From contig NZ_GG700527.1 in the NCBI RefSeq assembly GCF_000163295.1, positions 451,453 through 515,452 of the forward strand: a stretch of 64,000 bases of DNA. Direction: 5' to 3'. A program made the translations under genes and the position numbers. The notes under the pieces are model-generated. The model saw nothing but the letters and a program-made list of their open reading frames with translations. It was not told the origin of the DNA and searched no databases. Of this stretch, positions 53,268 to 63,560 are shown one piece after another. Origin of the DNA: Anaerococcus vaginalis ATCC 51170 (GTDB lineage Bacteria > Bacillota > Clostridia > Tissierellales > Peptoniphilaceae). The first letter of the stretch is position 1. The number at the start of each line of letters is the position of its first letter.

Positions 53268-55608
53268 TATCCTGAAAACATATGTCAAAAGAGATTTGAA
53301 AGTTAATAAAATTAAAAGTTCTACAATATTGCTGACTATAATTTTATCTTTTGTCTTTATTAGCATAATGAGTTTGTATTCTATAAGTGCTAAATTAATG
53401 TTTCAGGAAAAACTAGAAAATGGACATCAAGCATCATTAATTAAAGTAAATCCTAAACAAGTTGAAGGGATAAAATCAGAGAAGAGCATAAAAAAAGCAG
53501 GAATAGGATATATTTTTCCAGAAGTTAGTATAGGTGATATAAATCTAAGAGTTGCATATATGGATTCAGATTTACGTGACTTAGGGAATGTAAATAGTAT
53601 AGAAGGATCTTATCCTCAAAAAGATAATGAGATAATAGTGTCTGAAAACTACTTAAAACGTATTAACAAAAAAATTGGTATTAGAGAAAGTATAAACCTA
53701 AATTTAGGTAATGGTTCAAAAAAATATATAATAAGTGGAATTTTATATAAAGAAGGTGTAGAAGGAACTTATCCCATATTTGTATCTAAATCTTATGTTG
53801 ATAAATTTGGTCAAGTTGATAATTACTTAGTACAACTAAGTATGAAATCACCAAATTCATACTCTGAAGATATGCTAAAAAATGAGATAAATTCAATAGC
53901 AGCTAAATATAAAGTAGAAGAATCTGACGTTCACTTTTTTGATATGTATTTTAGTTATATGAATTTGGTTAATACAGATCAATATATTATGCTTTTAATA
54001 TTGGCAGTTTTGTTAGGGGTAGTTTCATATCTCATTATCCATAATATTTTGTATGTTTTTACATTAGAAGATAGGAAAAACATAGCGATTCTGCGATTGA
54101 TAGGAGCAAGTAGAAAACAGTCAATGATTATTCTAAATAAAAGGATATTATATATTGGTTTAATAGGAATTTGCTTAGGAATTTTAGGGACTTTTAGCAT
54201 ATTTTTTATCAATAACAGAAATGGACTAATATTTTTATTAGAACATAATCCATTATATATAATAGTCACTTTAATACTTAGCAGTTTGTATATTTTTATG
54301 GTTCTTAAATCTTCGGCAATCTCTATAAGAAAAGATATAAATAGAATTTCTGCTAAAGAACTTTTTACAAGTGGTCAATCTACAAGCCATCTGGTAAAGA
54401 GAAAGGAAAATAGTTTTGTTACACCTAAATTTATAGCATGGCTTAATATAAAAAGAGATCCTAGAAAGACAATAACTATGATTCTATCACTAAGTATTGG
54501 AGGAGTATTACTTGTTTCATCTTATGCTTTTTTAAAATCCTTTGATCCAGAACAATTAGCAAGAAAAAGTTATACAAATTATGAAATAAGTATTATGTCA
54601 AATGAAGATTCTATTTTGGGCAGTTCTAATGATGAAATTAATGGTGATATGGAAAAAAGAAATCCATTAGATAATAACTTAATTCGTTCATTAGAAGAGA
54701 TTGATAATGTAGAAAAAATTGAAGTGGTAAAAGGTACAAATGCAACTTTCGTAAGTCCAAATGGAAACTCAGAAGATTTGAGTATTGTAGGATATACTCA
54801 TCAACAAGAAAGCTTTCTTAATAACAAACTTATAGAGGGAAATACCTCATACTCGAAGTTGACCAAAGAAAAGGGAGTTATTGTTAATCAGCCAAAAGAA
54901 ATAAAAAAATATTATGGATGGGATGTACAAATAGGTGACGAAGTAAAATTTCAACAAAATGGCAAAGATTTTACGGCTAAAGTAATGGGTATAACCGATA
55001 CTTTAAGTAGTGGGATATACTTTTATATTCCAGATAATTCATTGAATTATTTTGGAGATAATAATACTAATTTTAATTATGAATTGAGACTTGAATTAAA
55101 AGATAAGACATTAAAGGCTCAAAAAAGTACTGTAAATAAAGTAAAACAATTGATTAATATGCATCCATTAAAAATGGAAACTTATTTAAATGCGGTAGAT
55201 GAATATAAAGTGTCTTTAAAAACTAGTAAAAAGTTTCTTTTATCAATAACTATATTAATTTTGATTATGGGTGTTGGAAACTTAATAAATACTTACTTTA
55301 CAAATGTGATTAGTAGGAAGAAAGAGATTTCTTTCTTAAATCTTGTAGGTATGAGTAAATCTCAACGTATTAGTATGCTCATGAACGAAAATCGTTACTA
55401 TATGAAGAGAATTCTTATAATTACTTTAATAGGTGGAGTTATTATTTCGTATGGTCTTCACGTTTATACAAATAATGATCCGATTCTTGGTGGATTGCAA
55501 TATAGATTCCCAATTGTAGAATTTATATTGTATTCTATTATTATGTATGTCATTGGAAGAATTGTTTTGAGGATTGTTGATACCATATTGATTACTAAGA
55601 GGAAATAG
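53257..55608 (+). CDS. FtsX/MacB-like ABC permease
   Basis: About 783 aa. A membrane segment lies near residue 25-47, then a large outside domain, three helices around 245-350, a second outside domain (about 420-660) and three C-terminal helices, with two FtsX-like regions (AILRLIGASRKQS and FLNLVGMSKSQR). ATG 53257 has GGAGG at 53242-53246 and overlaps the ATPase end. Such permeases export or sense antimicrobial peptides. Without its ATPase it may be silent. Confidence 0.8.
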   Translation: MKNNILKTYVKRDLKVNKIKSSTILLTIILSFVFISIMSLYSISAKLMFQEKLENGHQASLIKVNPKQVEGIKSEKSIKKAGIGYIFPEVSIGDINLRVAYMDSDLRDLGNVNSIEGSYPQKDNEIIVSENYLKRINKKIGIRESINLNLGNGSKKYIISGILYKEGVEGTYPIFVSKSYVDKFGQVDNYLVQLSMKSPNSYSEDMLKNEINSIAAKYKVEESDVHFFDMYFSYMNLVNTDQYIMLLILAVLLGVVSYLIIHNILYVFTLEDRKNIAILRLIGASRKQSMIILNKRILYIGLIGICLGILGTFSIFFINNRNGLIFLLEHNPLYIIVTLILSSLYIFMVLKSSAISIRKDINRISAKELFTSGQSTSHLVKRKENSFVTPKFIAWLNIKRDPRKTITMILSLSIGGVLLVSSYAFLKSFDPEQLARKSYTNYEISIMSNEDSILGSSNDEINGDMEKRNPLDNNLIRSLEEIDNVEKIEVVKGTNATFVSPNGNSEDLSIVGYTHQQESFLNNKLIEGNTSYSKLTKEKGVIVNQPKEIKKYYGWDVQIGDEVKFQQNGKDFTAKVMGITDTLSSGIYFYIPDNSLNYFGDNNTNFNYELRLELKDKTLKAQKSTVNKVKQLINMHPLKMETYLNAVDEYKVSLKTSKKFLLSITILILIMGVGNLINTYFTNVISRKKEISFLNLVGMSKSQRISMLMNENRYYMKRILIITLIGGVIISYGLHVYTNNDPILGGLQYRFPIVEFILYSIIMYVIGRIVLRIVDTILITKRK

Positions 55609-55699
55609 TATGGGTAAAAAATAAAAAATCAAATTACAATATTTGAGGATTTAGATTGATACACAAAATTATTTACAGATCCATTATAGAAGTTATATT

Positions 55700-56035
55700 C
55701 TATCTCTCCACCTCCTTTCCATAATAATTTTCATAGTTTTTTCTATACTGAACAAGGTCAGAAAATTGTTCTTTATTCAAAGAATACTCTTGCATAAGGG
55801 TGTTCTTTTTTCTTGCAATTTATTAAGTTTAGATAGTATTTCTTTTGTCTTTGGTAGTTTTTATAGTTTTCTAAGATTTCTTTAACGTCTATTTTGTAGA
55901 CAGAAAGTTCACTATAATATTCTTTGACAAATTGTTTATCTTCAGGATTTTTCTTGTGGTATTTATAAATCTCATGATATTTATTTATAATATTTACATT
56001 TTATCATATCTTGTGACTGACTTTTTTATTTCGGT
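55700..56035 (-). pseudogene. Remnant of a relaxase 3' end
   Basis: The stretch is highly similar to 61700-62035, the 3' end of relaxase copy B (for example CTTTCCATAATAATTTTCAT and AAAGAATACTCTTGCATAAG in both). The stop codon is kept, but small insertions and deletions break the frame. It shows that a relaxase once ended here and that the 55.7-61.7 kb segment was added or that the rest was deleted. 55609-55699 holds nothing recognisable. Confidence 0.75.
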
Positions 56036-56398
56036 TTATACATCAGAAAAAGAACAAAAATATCAGGCTAACTAGGATAAAGACATGCTTAACATTCTTT
56101 GATTCATTTAAACGTAGCATTATCTGAGTTTTACATACAATTGAAGTAAAGAGCAATTTCTAAAATAAAAGGCAAAATTTAAAATAGTATTATAGTAATA
56201 ATTTTTTATGAACAAGGAATTCAAAAAGCAAGTGACGAAGTATTTTCAATGACTAAAAATTATATAGGAAAGATAATAAAAAATATTCACAAAAGTTAGC
56301 TGAAATATCTTATAAAAGACCTTATAATTATGTTAAAAGTAGGATATATAATATCATTATTTAGAATTCCTCATAAAATTATAGAAAGGAATAATCAA
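56036..56398. other. No intact gene; A+T-rich remnant DNA
   Basis: A short protein-like piece (EQGIQKASDEVFSMTKN) near 56208-56262 ends in a stop and has no start. GAAAGGA before 56399 is the ribosome-binding site of the next gene. Confidence 0.3.
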
Positions 56399-57298
56399 AT
56401 GAGCGAATATATATTAGAAACTAAAAATTTAGTAAAAAATTTCGGAAATTTTACAGCAATAGATAATGTTAATTTAAAAGTAAAAAAACAATCTATCTAT
56501 GGTTTAATAGGAGATAATGGAGCCGGAAAATCAACTATTATGAGGATGATATCTGGATTATCTAATAAGAGTAGTGGGAATATAGAGCTATTTGGTAAAA
56601 ATGTTAAAAAAAATTCTAGTTATTTTAGTAAAGTAGGCAATTTAATAGAAACACCAGCATTATATATGCAGCTAACAGCTTATGACAATTTGAAATTAAA
56701 ATGTTTATCTTATGATATAGAAAATGAAATGTATATAAAAGAAATACTTAAAATAGTTGGGTTGGAAAATTGTTATAATAAACAAGTTAAGAGTTTTTCA
56801 TTAGGAATGAAACAAAGACTTGGTATTGCAATGGCACTTATAGGATCTCCTGAAATTATTATTTTAGACGAGCCAATTAATGGGCTTGATCCTCAAGGAA
56901 TAGTCGATATTAGAAATATGTTAAAAGAAATTAATAAAAAATACGGCATTACCATAATTATATCAAGCCATATATTAGAAGAGTTATCTAAAATCGCAAC
57001 AGATTTTGGAGTAATTTCAAAAGGGAAGTTACTAGCTGAGTTTACAATAGAAGATTTGCATAAAAAATGTAGATCAAGAATAGAGATAATAACCAGCGAA
57101 ACGAATGAAGTATCAAAAATTTTAACTAAAAATGGATATGAAAATGAGATTATAAATAGTAAAAAAGTTATATTAAACGATTACTTTGATAAAATAAGTC
57201 TAATAAACTCTTTGTTAGTAAATTGTGGTATAGAAATAAGTTCAATTTCTGTAAAAGAAATGAGCTTTGAAGATTATTATATGGAGATATTAAGATGA
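56399..57298 (+). CDS. Lantibiotic-immunity type ABC ATPase (BcrA/LanF-like)
   Basis: 299 aa with GDNGAGKST, signature SLGMKQRLGIAMAL, Walker B IIILDEPINGLDPQG and switch SSH, the set typical of bacitracin/lantibiotic protection ATPases. The C-terminal 80 residues form the usual extra domain. ATG 56399 is chosen by GAAAGGA. It overlaps the permease gene by four bases. Confidence 0.88.
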   Translation: MSEYILETKNLVKNFGNFTAIDNVNLKVKKQSIYGLIGDNGAGKSTIMRMISGLSNKSSGNIELFGKNVKKNSSYFSKVGNLIETPALYMQLTAYDNLKLKCLSYDIENEMYIKEILKIVGLENCYNKQVKSFSLGMKQRLGIAMALIGSPEIIILDEPINGLDPQGIVDIRNMLKEINKKYGITIIISSHILEELSKIATDFGVISKGKLLAEFTIEDLHKKCRSRIEIITSETNEVSKILTKNGYENEIINSKKVILNDYFDKISLINSLLVNCGIEISSISVKEMSFEDYYMEILR

Positions 57299-58137
57299 GT
57301 AGAGCAATAAAATTAGAGTTATATAGACTACGAAGAAACAAATATCCATGGATAATTTTAATTCTTAGTAGCCTTATGATAATTGGATCTGTATATATGA
57401 CAAAAGTTGATTATCATTACTATATTAATGATAAAGCAGCACTAGAAAACTTGAAAATAAATTTCACACAGATAAATTGGGGGATTTATGTTGGAAGTGT
57501 GATTCCAGATTGGTTAGATTTAGGCTATATACCTATAACTGAATTATTTATGAGAAATATTCAAAGTAAAATTTTATTGATGTTTCAAACAGTTTTTATT
57601 GTGATGTATATAGGAGATGAACTTAAATCTAGTTTTCTAAAAAATATTAATCAAGTTTTTCCAAAAAAAATAGAGCTAATTTTAGGAAAAGTAATAATAA
57701 TATGTATATATACATTCGCAATATTTATTACCAGTTTTATTATTATGTCATTATCATTTTATATTATGGAAGGATATTTGAAATTCACAGAAACAGGAAT
57801 ATTCATAAAATATATACTCGCAGAATATTTATTATATATTACATATAGTATTGTAATAATGTTTTTAGCGTATTTGATAAGAAATTCTGCCGTTACACTT
57901 ATTATTGGTCTCCTTGAGTCAGCTGGAATATTACAAATAATTGATACAATATTCCATCAAATATCTGGAAATTTATCATTTTCAATTATGAATTATCTTA
58001 TATCAGGAAACATAGTATTATTATCAATTGATAGCAGTGTTTCTATTTATTTAAGAGTGACATTATTATCGATTATTTATTTGGTGATTATGATAATATT
58101 GAATACCATGATTCTTAGCAAAAGAGATATTTATTAA
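57295..58137 (+). CDS. ABC-2 type permease, lantibiotic-immunity (LanE/G-like)
   Basis: 280 aa with six predicted membrane segments, the first at about 18-38, followed by an outside loop of about 60 residues (YYINDKAALENLKINF, then WGIYVGSVIPDWL). It pairs with the ATPase upstream by ATGA overlap. It is followed by a broken radical SAM gene, so the pair may once have protected a peptide producer. Confidence 0.8.
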   Translation: MSRAIKLELYRLRRNKYPWIILILSSLMIIGSVYMTKVDYHYYINDKAALENLKINFTQINWGIYVGSVIPDWLDLGYIPITELFMRNIQSKILLMFQTVFIVMYIGDELKSSFLKNINQVFPKKIELILGKVIIICIYTFAIFITSFIIMSLSFYIMEGYLKFTETGIFIKYILAEYLLYITYSIVIMFLAYLIRNSAVTLIIGLLESAGILQIIDTIFHQISGNLSFSIMNYLISGNIVLLSIDSSVSIYLRVTLLSIIYLVIMIILNTMILSKRDIY

Positions 58138-58144
58138 ACTATAA

Positions 58145-58590
58145 ATGGAGGATTTTATAGCATATGATACATTGGGATTTGCTCTATTTAATAAATGCAC
58201 GGCAAAATGCAAACATTGTTGTTTTTCATGTTCTCCTGAATCTCAACAAAGACTTGATATCAATAGAGTGATACAATACATTAAAGAATCAGAAGAAATA
58301 AATGAAATAAAAACAATAGCTTTTACGGGAGGAGAAGTTTTTTTAGAATATCCGACATTATTAAAATTAGTTGAAATTTCAACAGAAGTTGGTAAGAATA
58401 CTAGTATTGCGACAAATGGATTTTGGGCTGTAAACGAATAAGCAACATACGATAAACTTCATCAGCTTAAGAAAGGCGGATTAAAACATTTAAGTATAAG
58501 TCATGATAGATATCACAGTGAGTTTATTAGTACTAATAATATAAAAAACATACTTAAAGTTTCTTTAAATTTAGATATACAAGGAGATAA
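58145..58590 (+). pseudogene. Radical SAM gene, interrupted and truncated
   Basis: The first 98 codons carry a radical SAM motif (NKCTAKCKHCCFSC, CxxxCxxC) and AFTGGEVF. A TAA at 58439-58441 stops the frame, after which the same frame goes on (KLHQLKKGGLKHLSISHDRY) until it runs into the ribosome-binding site of the next gene. The barrel is therefore only about half present, with no SPASM part. A peptide precursor is not seen nearby. It was probably the maturase of a second peptide locus. Confidence 0.8.
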
Positions 58591-58592
58591 AT

Positions 58593-59273
58593 ATGGAAAT
58601 ATTAAATATAAAAGCAATAAAAAAATATTATGGAACAGTAAATAATCAAGTAAAGGCTTTGGATGGGGTTGATTTAGAAGTTGGGAAAGGCGATTTTTTA
58701 ATAATCCAAGGAGCATCTGGTAGTGGTAAATCTACGCTCCTAAATATAATAGGAGGGCTGGATAGAGCGACAAGCGGAAGTATAAAAATTAATGGTATAA
58801 ATTTAGCGGATTTAGACGATAATGGATTGACTGAATTTAGAAGTAAAAATATTGGGTTTATTTTTCAAAGGTTTAATTTGATAAATATATTGAATATAAA
58901 AGAAAATATACTTTTTCCACTTAATATTAGTGGACTTGTAGAAGATGAGAAATACCTAAATAAAATAGTTGATACTTTAGGTATCGAAGATATATTACAA
59001 AAAATGCCAAATGAACTTTCGGGCGGACAGCAACAAAGAGTTGCTATTGCAAGAGCTTTAATAACAAATCCAAGTATATTATTGGCAGATGAACCTACTG
59101 GGAATCTAGACAGCAAAAATAGTAAAAATGTTATTGATTTACTTGTTTCAACTAATAGAAATTTTAACCAAACAATTATTTTAATTACCCATGATCAAAA
59201 TATAGTTGAGTATTTATTGGAGAATAAATATGCAAGTATAGTGCGTCTTGAAGATGGGAGGTTATCAAAATAA
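58593..59273 (+). CDS. ABC ATPase (MacB/BceA-like)
   Basis: 226 aa, complete: GASGSGKST, FIFQRFNLIN, LSGGQQQRVAIARAL, ILLADEPTGNLD and ITHD. It resembles the truncated ATPase at 52716 over its whole shared length, which shows what that gene has lost. AAGGAGA precedes the ATG. It is coupled to the permease by a TAATG junction. Confidence 0.9.
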   Translation: MEILNIKAIKKYYGTVNNQVKALDGVDLEVGKGDFLIIQGASGSGKSTLLNIIGGLDRATSGSIKINGINLADLDDNGLTEFRSKNIGFIFQRFNLINILNIKENILFPLNISGLVEDEKYLNKIVDTLGIEDILQKMPNELSGGQQQRVAIARALITNPSILLADEPTGNLDSKNSKNVIDLLVSTNRNFNQTIILITHDQNIVEYLLENKYASIVRLEDGRLSK

Positions 59274-61603
59274 TGAATTATATTAGTAGATTGGCAACTA
59301 AGTATATAAGAGGAGAAAATAAAAATTTCCTTATAGGTTTAACAATAATCTTTTCCGCATTTATTTTGTCATTGACACTTTCTTTTTCTGCATCAAATCA
59401 AATTGGCATACATAAGACTACAAAATACATGCCTCAAATAACAGTATTAAATAAATCTGATAAAATTAATGATATAAAATCAGATAGAAGCATAGATAAA
59501 ATTGTTACGTTAAATATTATTGATCAAGTAAAATTTCAAGGATCTCCAACTAATGTAATTTATTTAGACAATAATAATTATTTCGATTCAATAAAAGGTG
59601 AATTGCCAATAGATTCACATGATATTATGATAGAAAAATCTATTTCAGACAAATATGGTTTGAAAATCGGAGATGAAATAAAAGTCGATGATAATTCTGG
59701 AGAAAAAACATTTACTATATCATCTATAGCATATAGGGATATGGAAGTGAGTCAGGTTAATTTATACGTATCGGAAAATTATTTTAAGAATTCAAAAGTA
59801 AAAGTAAGTTCCTCTATGATATTTTTGAAAGATAAGTCAGAGAAGTTTGCTTATAGTAAAGCTAATGAAATAAGAGATAAGTTTGAAATTCCTAAAGAAA
59901 ACATTAATATTTATAATGAGTTTTTTACTTATTCCAATAATCAAAAAATTAGTGATTCTAGTATAGAACTAACGCTTATTTTGCTATTGCTTTCAATTAC
60001 AACTTCATTAGTTTTATATTCAATATATTATATATCTATAAATAGAAGCATCAATGAACTTGGTAAATTAAGAGCACTAGGTTTAAAGCGTAAAGATTTA
60101 AAAAAATTAATAATAAGACAGGCTCAGTTTATTGCAATTCCTTCAGGAATAGTGGGCGGATTATTGGGCATTTTGGTAAATATATTGATTAGACCAGGAA
60201 CTTTTGATTTCAAGATACATGGTTTGATTTTTATTGCAACAGTCATCTTTGTATTCACAATTGCTTGTATTTCTACATTAAGACCTGCAAATTACGCATC
60301 TAAAATTTCTCCAGTTGAAGCAATGAGTTATACTTCTTATACGGATGTTATAGCTCCAAGGCATAGCTCTAAAAAAGTTACTCCTTTATATCTAGGTATG
60401 TTAAATGCTAAAAGGAATAAAAAGCGTTCTATATTTACGTTAATATCTTTAGCGTTATGTAGTGTAATATTTATTGCTATGATAGGTGTTTTTTCTTCTA
60501 TTTCGACTGAAGATATAGCTAAAAATACTAAATTCAAATTAGGTGAATATAATATCACATTTAAATTTATGGAGTATAAACCAGATGATATAAATGCAAG
60601 CAATTATAAAAAAGCTTTTACACAAGCCGAAAACAATCCAATTGATGAAAAATTAATATCAAAAATTAAGGAAATAGATGAGATTGATCGTATTAATATT
60701 GAAAAAGCTACTACGGTAAATTTTGATATAGAAAAGAATGATATACGCAATCAGGTTACAACTATTGTGGGATATAAAGAAACTGATATTGATAAATTAA
60801 AGACTAAATTAGTATTGGGAGATATAAAAGATGAGAATGATTTGATAGTTAATAATGCTAACAATGTTTTTGAAGATGTGTATAAACTAAGTCCAAAGTT
60901 AGGGGACACTATTAGGTTAAAATTTAGAGGGAAAGATGGACATATTGATGAAAAAGATTTTACTATATCCGCTATTTTAAACGATACAAGTTCAGAATAT
61001 ATATTTGGTATTCCAGAAAAAAAATTAGAAGAATTATGCGACTATAACATTAACAATTCTATTTCATTAAAATTAAAGGACTCTATAAATAAGAAAAAAA
61101 TGAATATTATAGAGGATAAAGTTCGAAACATCTTGTCAGAAAATAAATTACTTGAATTCAATAAAGTTGATGATTATGTAAAAGAGCTTAACAAGCAATA
61201 CAAAACAATTTTGTTAGCATCACTGATATTTACGTGTGTTTTTTTGATATTTGCTTTGTTTAATGTCATTAATTTATCCATAACCACATTTATTGAAAGA
61301 AAAAATCAAATAGGAACTATGATGGCACTAGGGATGAAAAAATCACATTTTATACTATCAAGAATATTTGAAACACAAATAATAATAGTAATATCTAATA
61401 TTATTTCAATTATACTAGGGGGGATAATAGGGAAAACATTGATAGATATAATCGGAGATATAGTATTGAAGTTCGAATATAATTTTAACTTAATATATGT
61501 GTTGGCTTATCTAATATTAATTCATGTATTAGCGGCAATTATTGAGATTGTAATAGCTAAAACTGTAGACAATAAATCATTGATAAAATATATTGAGGAG
61601 TAA
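59273..61603 (+). CDS. FtsX/MacB-like ABC permease
   Basis: 776 aa with the same plan as the permease at 53257: one helix near 20-40, an outside domain, three helices at about 230-340 (ELGKLRALGLKRKDL), a second outside domain and three C-terminal helices (QIGTMMALGMKKSHF). With the ATPase it makes a complete peptide-antibiotic efflux or sensing unit. No two-component system lies next to it. 61604-61699 holds no gene. Confidence 0.85.
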   Translation: MNYISRLATKYIRGENKNFLIGLTIIFSAFILSLTLSFSASNQIGIHKTTKYMPQITVLNKSDKINDIKSDRSIDKIVTLNIIDQVKFQGSPTNVIYLDNNNYFDSIKGELPIDSHDIMIEKSISDKYGLKIGDEIKVDDNSGEKTFTISSIAYRDMEVSQVNLYVSENYFKNSKVKVSSSMIFLKDKSEKFAYSKANEIRDKFEIPKENINIYNEFFTYSNNQKISDSSIELTLILLLLSITTSLVLYSIYYISINRSINELGKLRALGLKRKDLKKLIIRQAQFIAIPSGIVGGLLGILVNILIRPGTFDFKIHGLIFIATVIFVFTIACISTLRPANYASKISPVEAMSYTSYTDVIAPRHSSKKVTPLYLGMLNAKRNKKRSIFTLISLALCSVIFIAMIGVFSSISTEDIAKNTKFKLGEYNITFKFMEYKPDDINASNYKKAFTQAENNPIDEKLISKIKEIDEIDRINIEKATTVNFDIEKNDIRNQVTTIVGYKETDIDKLKTKLVLGDIKDENDLIVNNANNVFEDVYKLSPKLGDTIRLKFRGKDGHIDEKDFTISAILNDTSSEYIFGIPEKKLEELCDYNINNSISLKLKDSINKKKMNIIEDKVRNILSENKLLEFNKVDDYVKELNKQYKTILLASLIFTCVFLIFALFNVINLSITTFIERKNQIGTMMALGMKKSHFILSRIFETQIIIVISNIISIILGGIIGKTLIDIIGDIVLKFEYNFNLIYVLAYLILIHVLAAIIEIVIAKTVDNKSLIKYIEE

Positions 61604-61699
61604 TTATAGACAAAGAAAAATATTCAGAAGAATATAATGAACTAAATATTTTATTCGAGTGGGAAAAGTAATAAATGTAAAAGAGGTAGTTAAGCAGTC

Positions 61700-63031
61700 C
61701 TACCTCTCTACTTCCTTTCCATAATAATTTTCATAGTTTTTCCTATATTGAACTAGGTAAGAAAATTGTTCTTTATTCAAAGAATACTCTTGCATAAGGG
61801 TGTTCTTTTTTTCTTGTAATTCATCAAGTTTGGATAGTACTTCTTTTGTGTTTGGTAGCTTTTTATAATTCTTTAGTATGTCTTGAGCAGCTATTTTATA
61901 GACAGAAAGTTCACTATAATATTCTTCTGCAAATTGCTTATCTTCAGGATTTTTCTTGTGGTATTTATATATTTCACGATACTTATTTATAGTATTTATA
62001 TTTTCCATATCTTGAGATAAACTCTTCATTTCAGTTTCGATTTTCTTTATTTTATCTAATAAGTCTTGTCTATCAACGGCAGATTTTTTTATTAGATCAT
62101 CGAGTTGAGTAATTGAATTAATTCCTTGCTCTCTAAGCTTAACTATCGAGTCAGCCATTGTTTTTATATTATGTTTCCTTGTCCAAACTTCATAACCTTT
62201 AGAGGATTGAGCTTTTTCATTAGTAGATATATCAATAACATTTCCTACTCGCTTTTTAATAGGATTAGCTTTATTTTTGATAGCTAAATCTATTCTATCT
62301 TTGATTTTCTCTTCAGTATAATCTTCTCCGATAGTCTTTGCTCTTGTAAATCTTTGCTTATCTTTATGACGAAAAGCAATATGTTTACCAAACTTAATTT
62401 CATAATCAAGGGATTTCATGTTTTCTAAAAACTCCTCCCAGGAGTTAGACTTATTAATCATTCTATCTATGTCAAATTGCAGTTTAGACTTCCAAGAATT
62501 TCCTTTCTTACTTTGGTCAAACTCATACCAAGATTTACCAGCAGTTTTATATTTTCTTTTGTAAGCTTCATAATATTCATCAATGACCGAAAGCTTATTT
62601 TCTTTACACAATTCATCACTTTGATACCTGATTTTATGGTAAGTTTTTTTGTTAGATTGGTAGCATTTACCAGTCTTGTAATTGACATTATTAAAAATAA
62701 TATGGTTATGGATATGCCCTCTATCTATATGAGTTGCAAGAACAAATTCATAATCTTCTTTTAAAATTTTCTTGCATAATTCCATTCCAATTTCGTGAGC
62801 TGTTATAGGATCAACCTCTCCTGGTAGAAAAGATTGGATTAAATGTCTAGCCAAAACTGTACCTTTAGTATCATTGTCTTCTCGTGTTTTCATAAATTGA
62901 ATATGGGCAGTAGATGGATGACATTTAAATGAAGATACCAAGATTTTTTCATAAGTTTTTTCACTCTTAGTAATGTAATCTATTGCCAAATTTAAAGTTG
63001 ATTTTATAGGATGTATTTTTGTAATTGCCAT
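61700..63031 (-). CDS. mobA: MOBP-type relaxase, copy B
   Basis: 443 aa. MAITKIHPIKSTLNLAIDYI starts the relaxase domain, with LARHLIQSFLPGE, the metal site HIDRGHIHNHIIFNN and YQSNKKTYHKIR. The start at 63031 (third in-frame codon after 63040) gives the same first residues as copy A. The C-terminal half is helical. It belongs with mobC and oriT copy B and is the same kind of module as 10471-12591. Confidence 0.9.
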   Translation of the reverse strand: MAITKIHPIKSTLNLAIDYITKSEKTYEKILVSSFKCHPSTAHIQFMKTREDNDTKGTVLARHLIQSFLPGEVDPITAHEIGMELCKKILKEDYEFVLATHIDRGHIHNHIIFNNVNYKTGKCYQSNKKTYHKIRYQSDELCKENKLSVIDEYYEAYKRKYKTAGKSWYEFDQSKKGNSWKSKLQFDIDRMINKSNSWEEFLENMKSLDYEIKFGKHIAFRHKDKQRFTRAKTIGEDYTEEKIKDRIDLAIKNKANPIKKRVGNVIDISTNEKAQSSKGYEVWTRKHNIKTMADSIVKLREQGINSITQLDDLIKKSAVDRQDLLDKIKKIETEMKSLSQDMENINTINKYREIYKYHKKNPEDKQFAEEYYSELSVYKIAAQDILKNYKKLPNTKEVLSKLDELQEKKNTLMQEYSLNKEQFSYLVQYRKNYENYYGKEVER

Positions 63032-63032
63032 A

Positions 63033-63389
63033 CTAATCACCAGAACTTTCTTTTGATTTATTTAGAAGTAGGGAATGGATTTGCCATATTTCTCTTGATA
63101 ATTTTTCTATTTCTTTATTCATTGCTTCAATTTCATTTTTGTATATAACACCAGTTGTATTAGTTGCTTTTGCAATCTGGTTTATATTATTTGTTGCATT
63201 TGAAAGTAGCCATTGTAGGTTTCTAAATGGTTCTAAATCTACAACATAAATCTCTTTTTCTAATACACATTTTCTAAGAAAGTGGGACATAGTTTTGCAG
63301 TTTGCAAGTTTCATTTTCTTTTCAAAAACTTCTTTTTCTTCTTTAGTTAGTTTTATTTCTATTCTTTCATTTCTAAATCTATTAGCCAT
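63033..63389 (-). CDS. mobC: MobC-like relaxosome accessory protein, copy B
   Basis: 118 aa. The N-terminus (RIEIKLTKEEKEVFEKK) is ribbon-helix-helix-like, followed by the MobC core (LSNATNNINQIAKATNTTG) and a C-terminal helix. AAGGAG precedes the ATG on the minus strand. It overlaps the usual relaxase start region. Confidence 0.87.
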   Translation of the reverse strand: MANRFRNERIEIKLTKEEKEVFEKKMKLANCKTMSHFLRKCVLEKEIYVVDLEPFRNLQWLLSNATNNINQIAKATNTTGVIYKNEIEAMNKEIEKLSREIWQIHSLLLNKSKESSGD

Positions 63390-63422
63390 TTTGTTCTCCT
63401 TTATAAGATATATTTCGGGGTC

Positions 63423-63526
63423 TTAGGGTTCTCCCTAACAAGGTAAAAATTAAAAAAATGGAGCATGCCATAAAGGTCTGCTCCATTAATTTTTTCGTAA
63501 GTGTCCGTACACTTACTGTGCTTGCT
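63423..63526. other. Putative origin of transfer (oriT), copy B
   Basis: TTAGGG-TTCT-CCCTAA (63423-63438), stem ATGGAGCA/TGCTCCAT (63458-63465 and 63479-63486) and TAAGTGT-CCGT-ACACTTA (63498-63515), then CTGTGCTTGCTAT. Order, spacing and the last block equal copy A while stem bases differ in a compensating way, which supports selection on the hairpins. Confidence 0.65.
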
Positions 63527-63560
63527 ATTAAAGTTATAAGCGTTAAGCGTGTATTAATAT

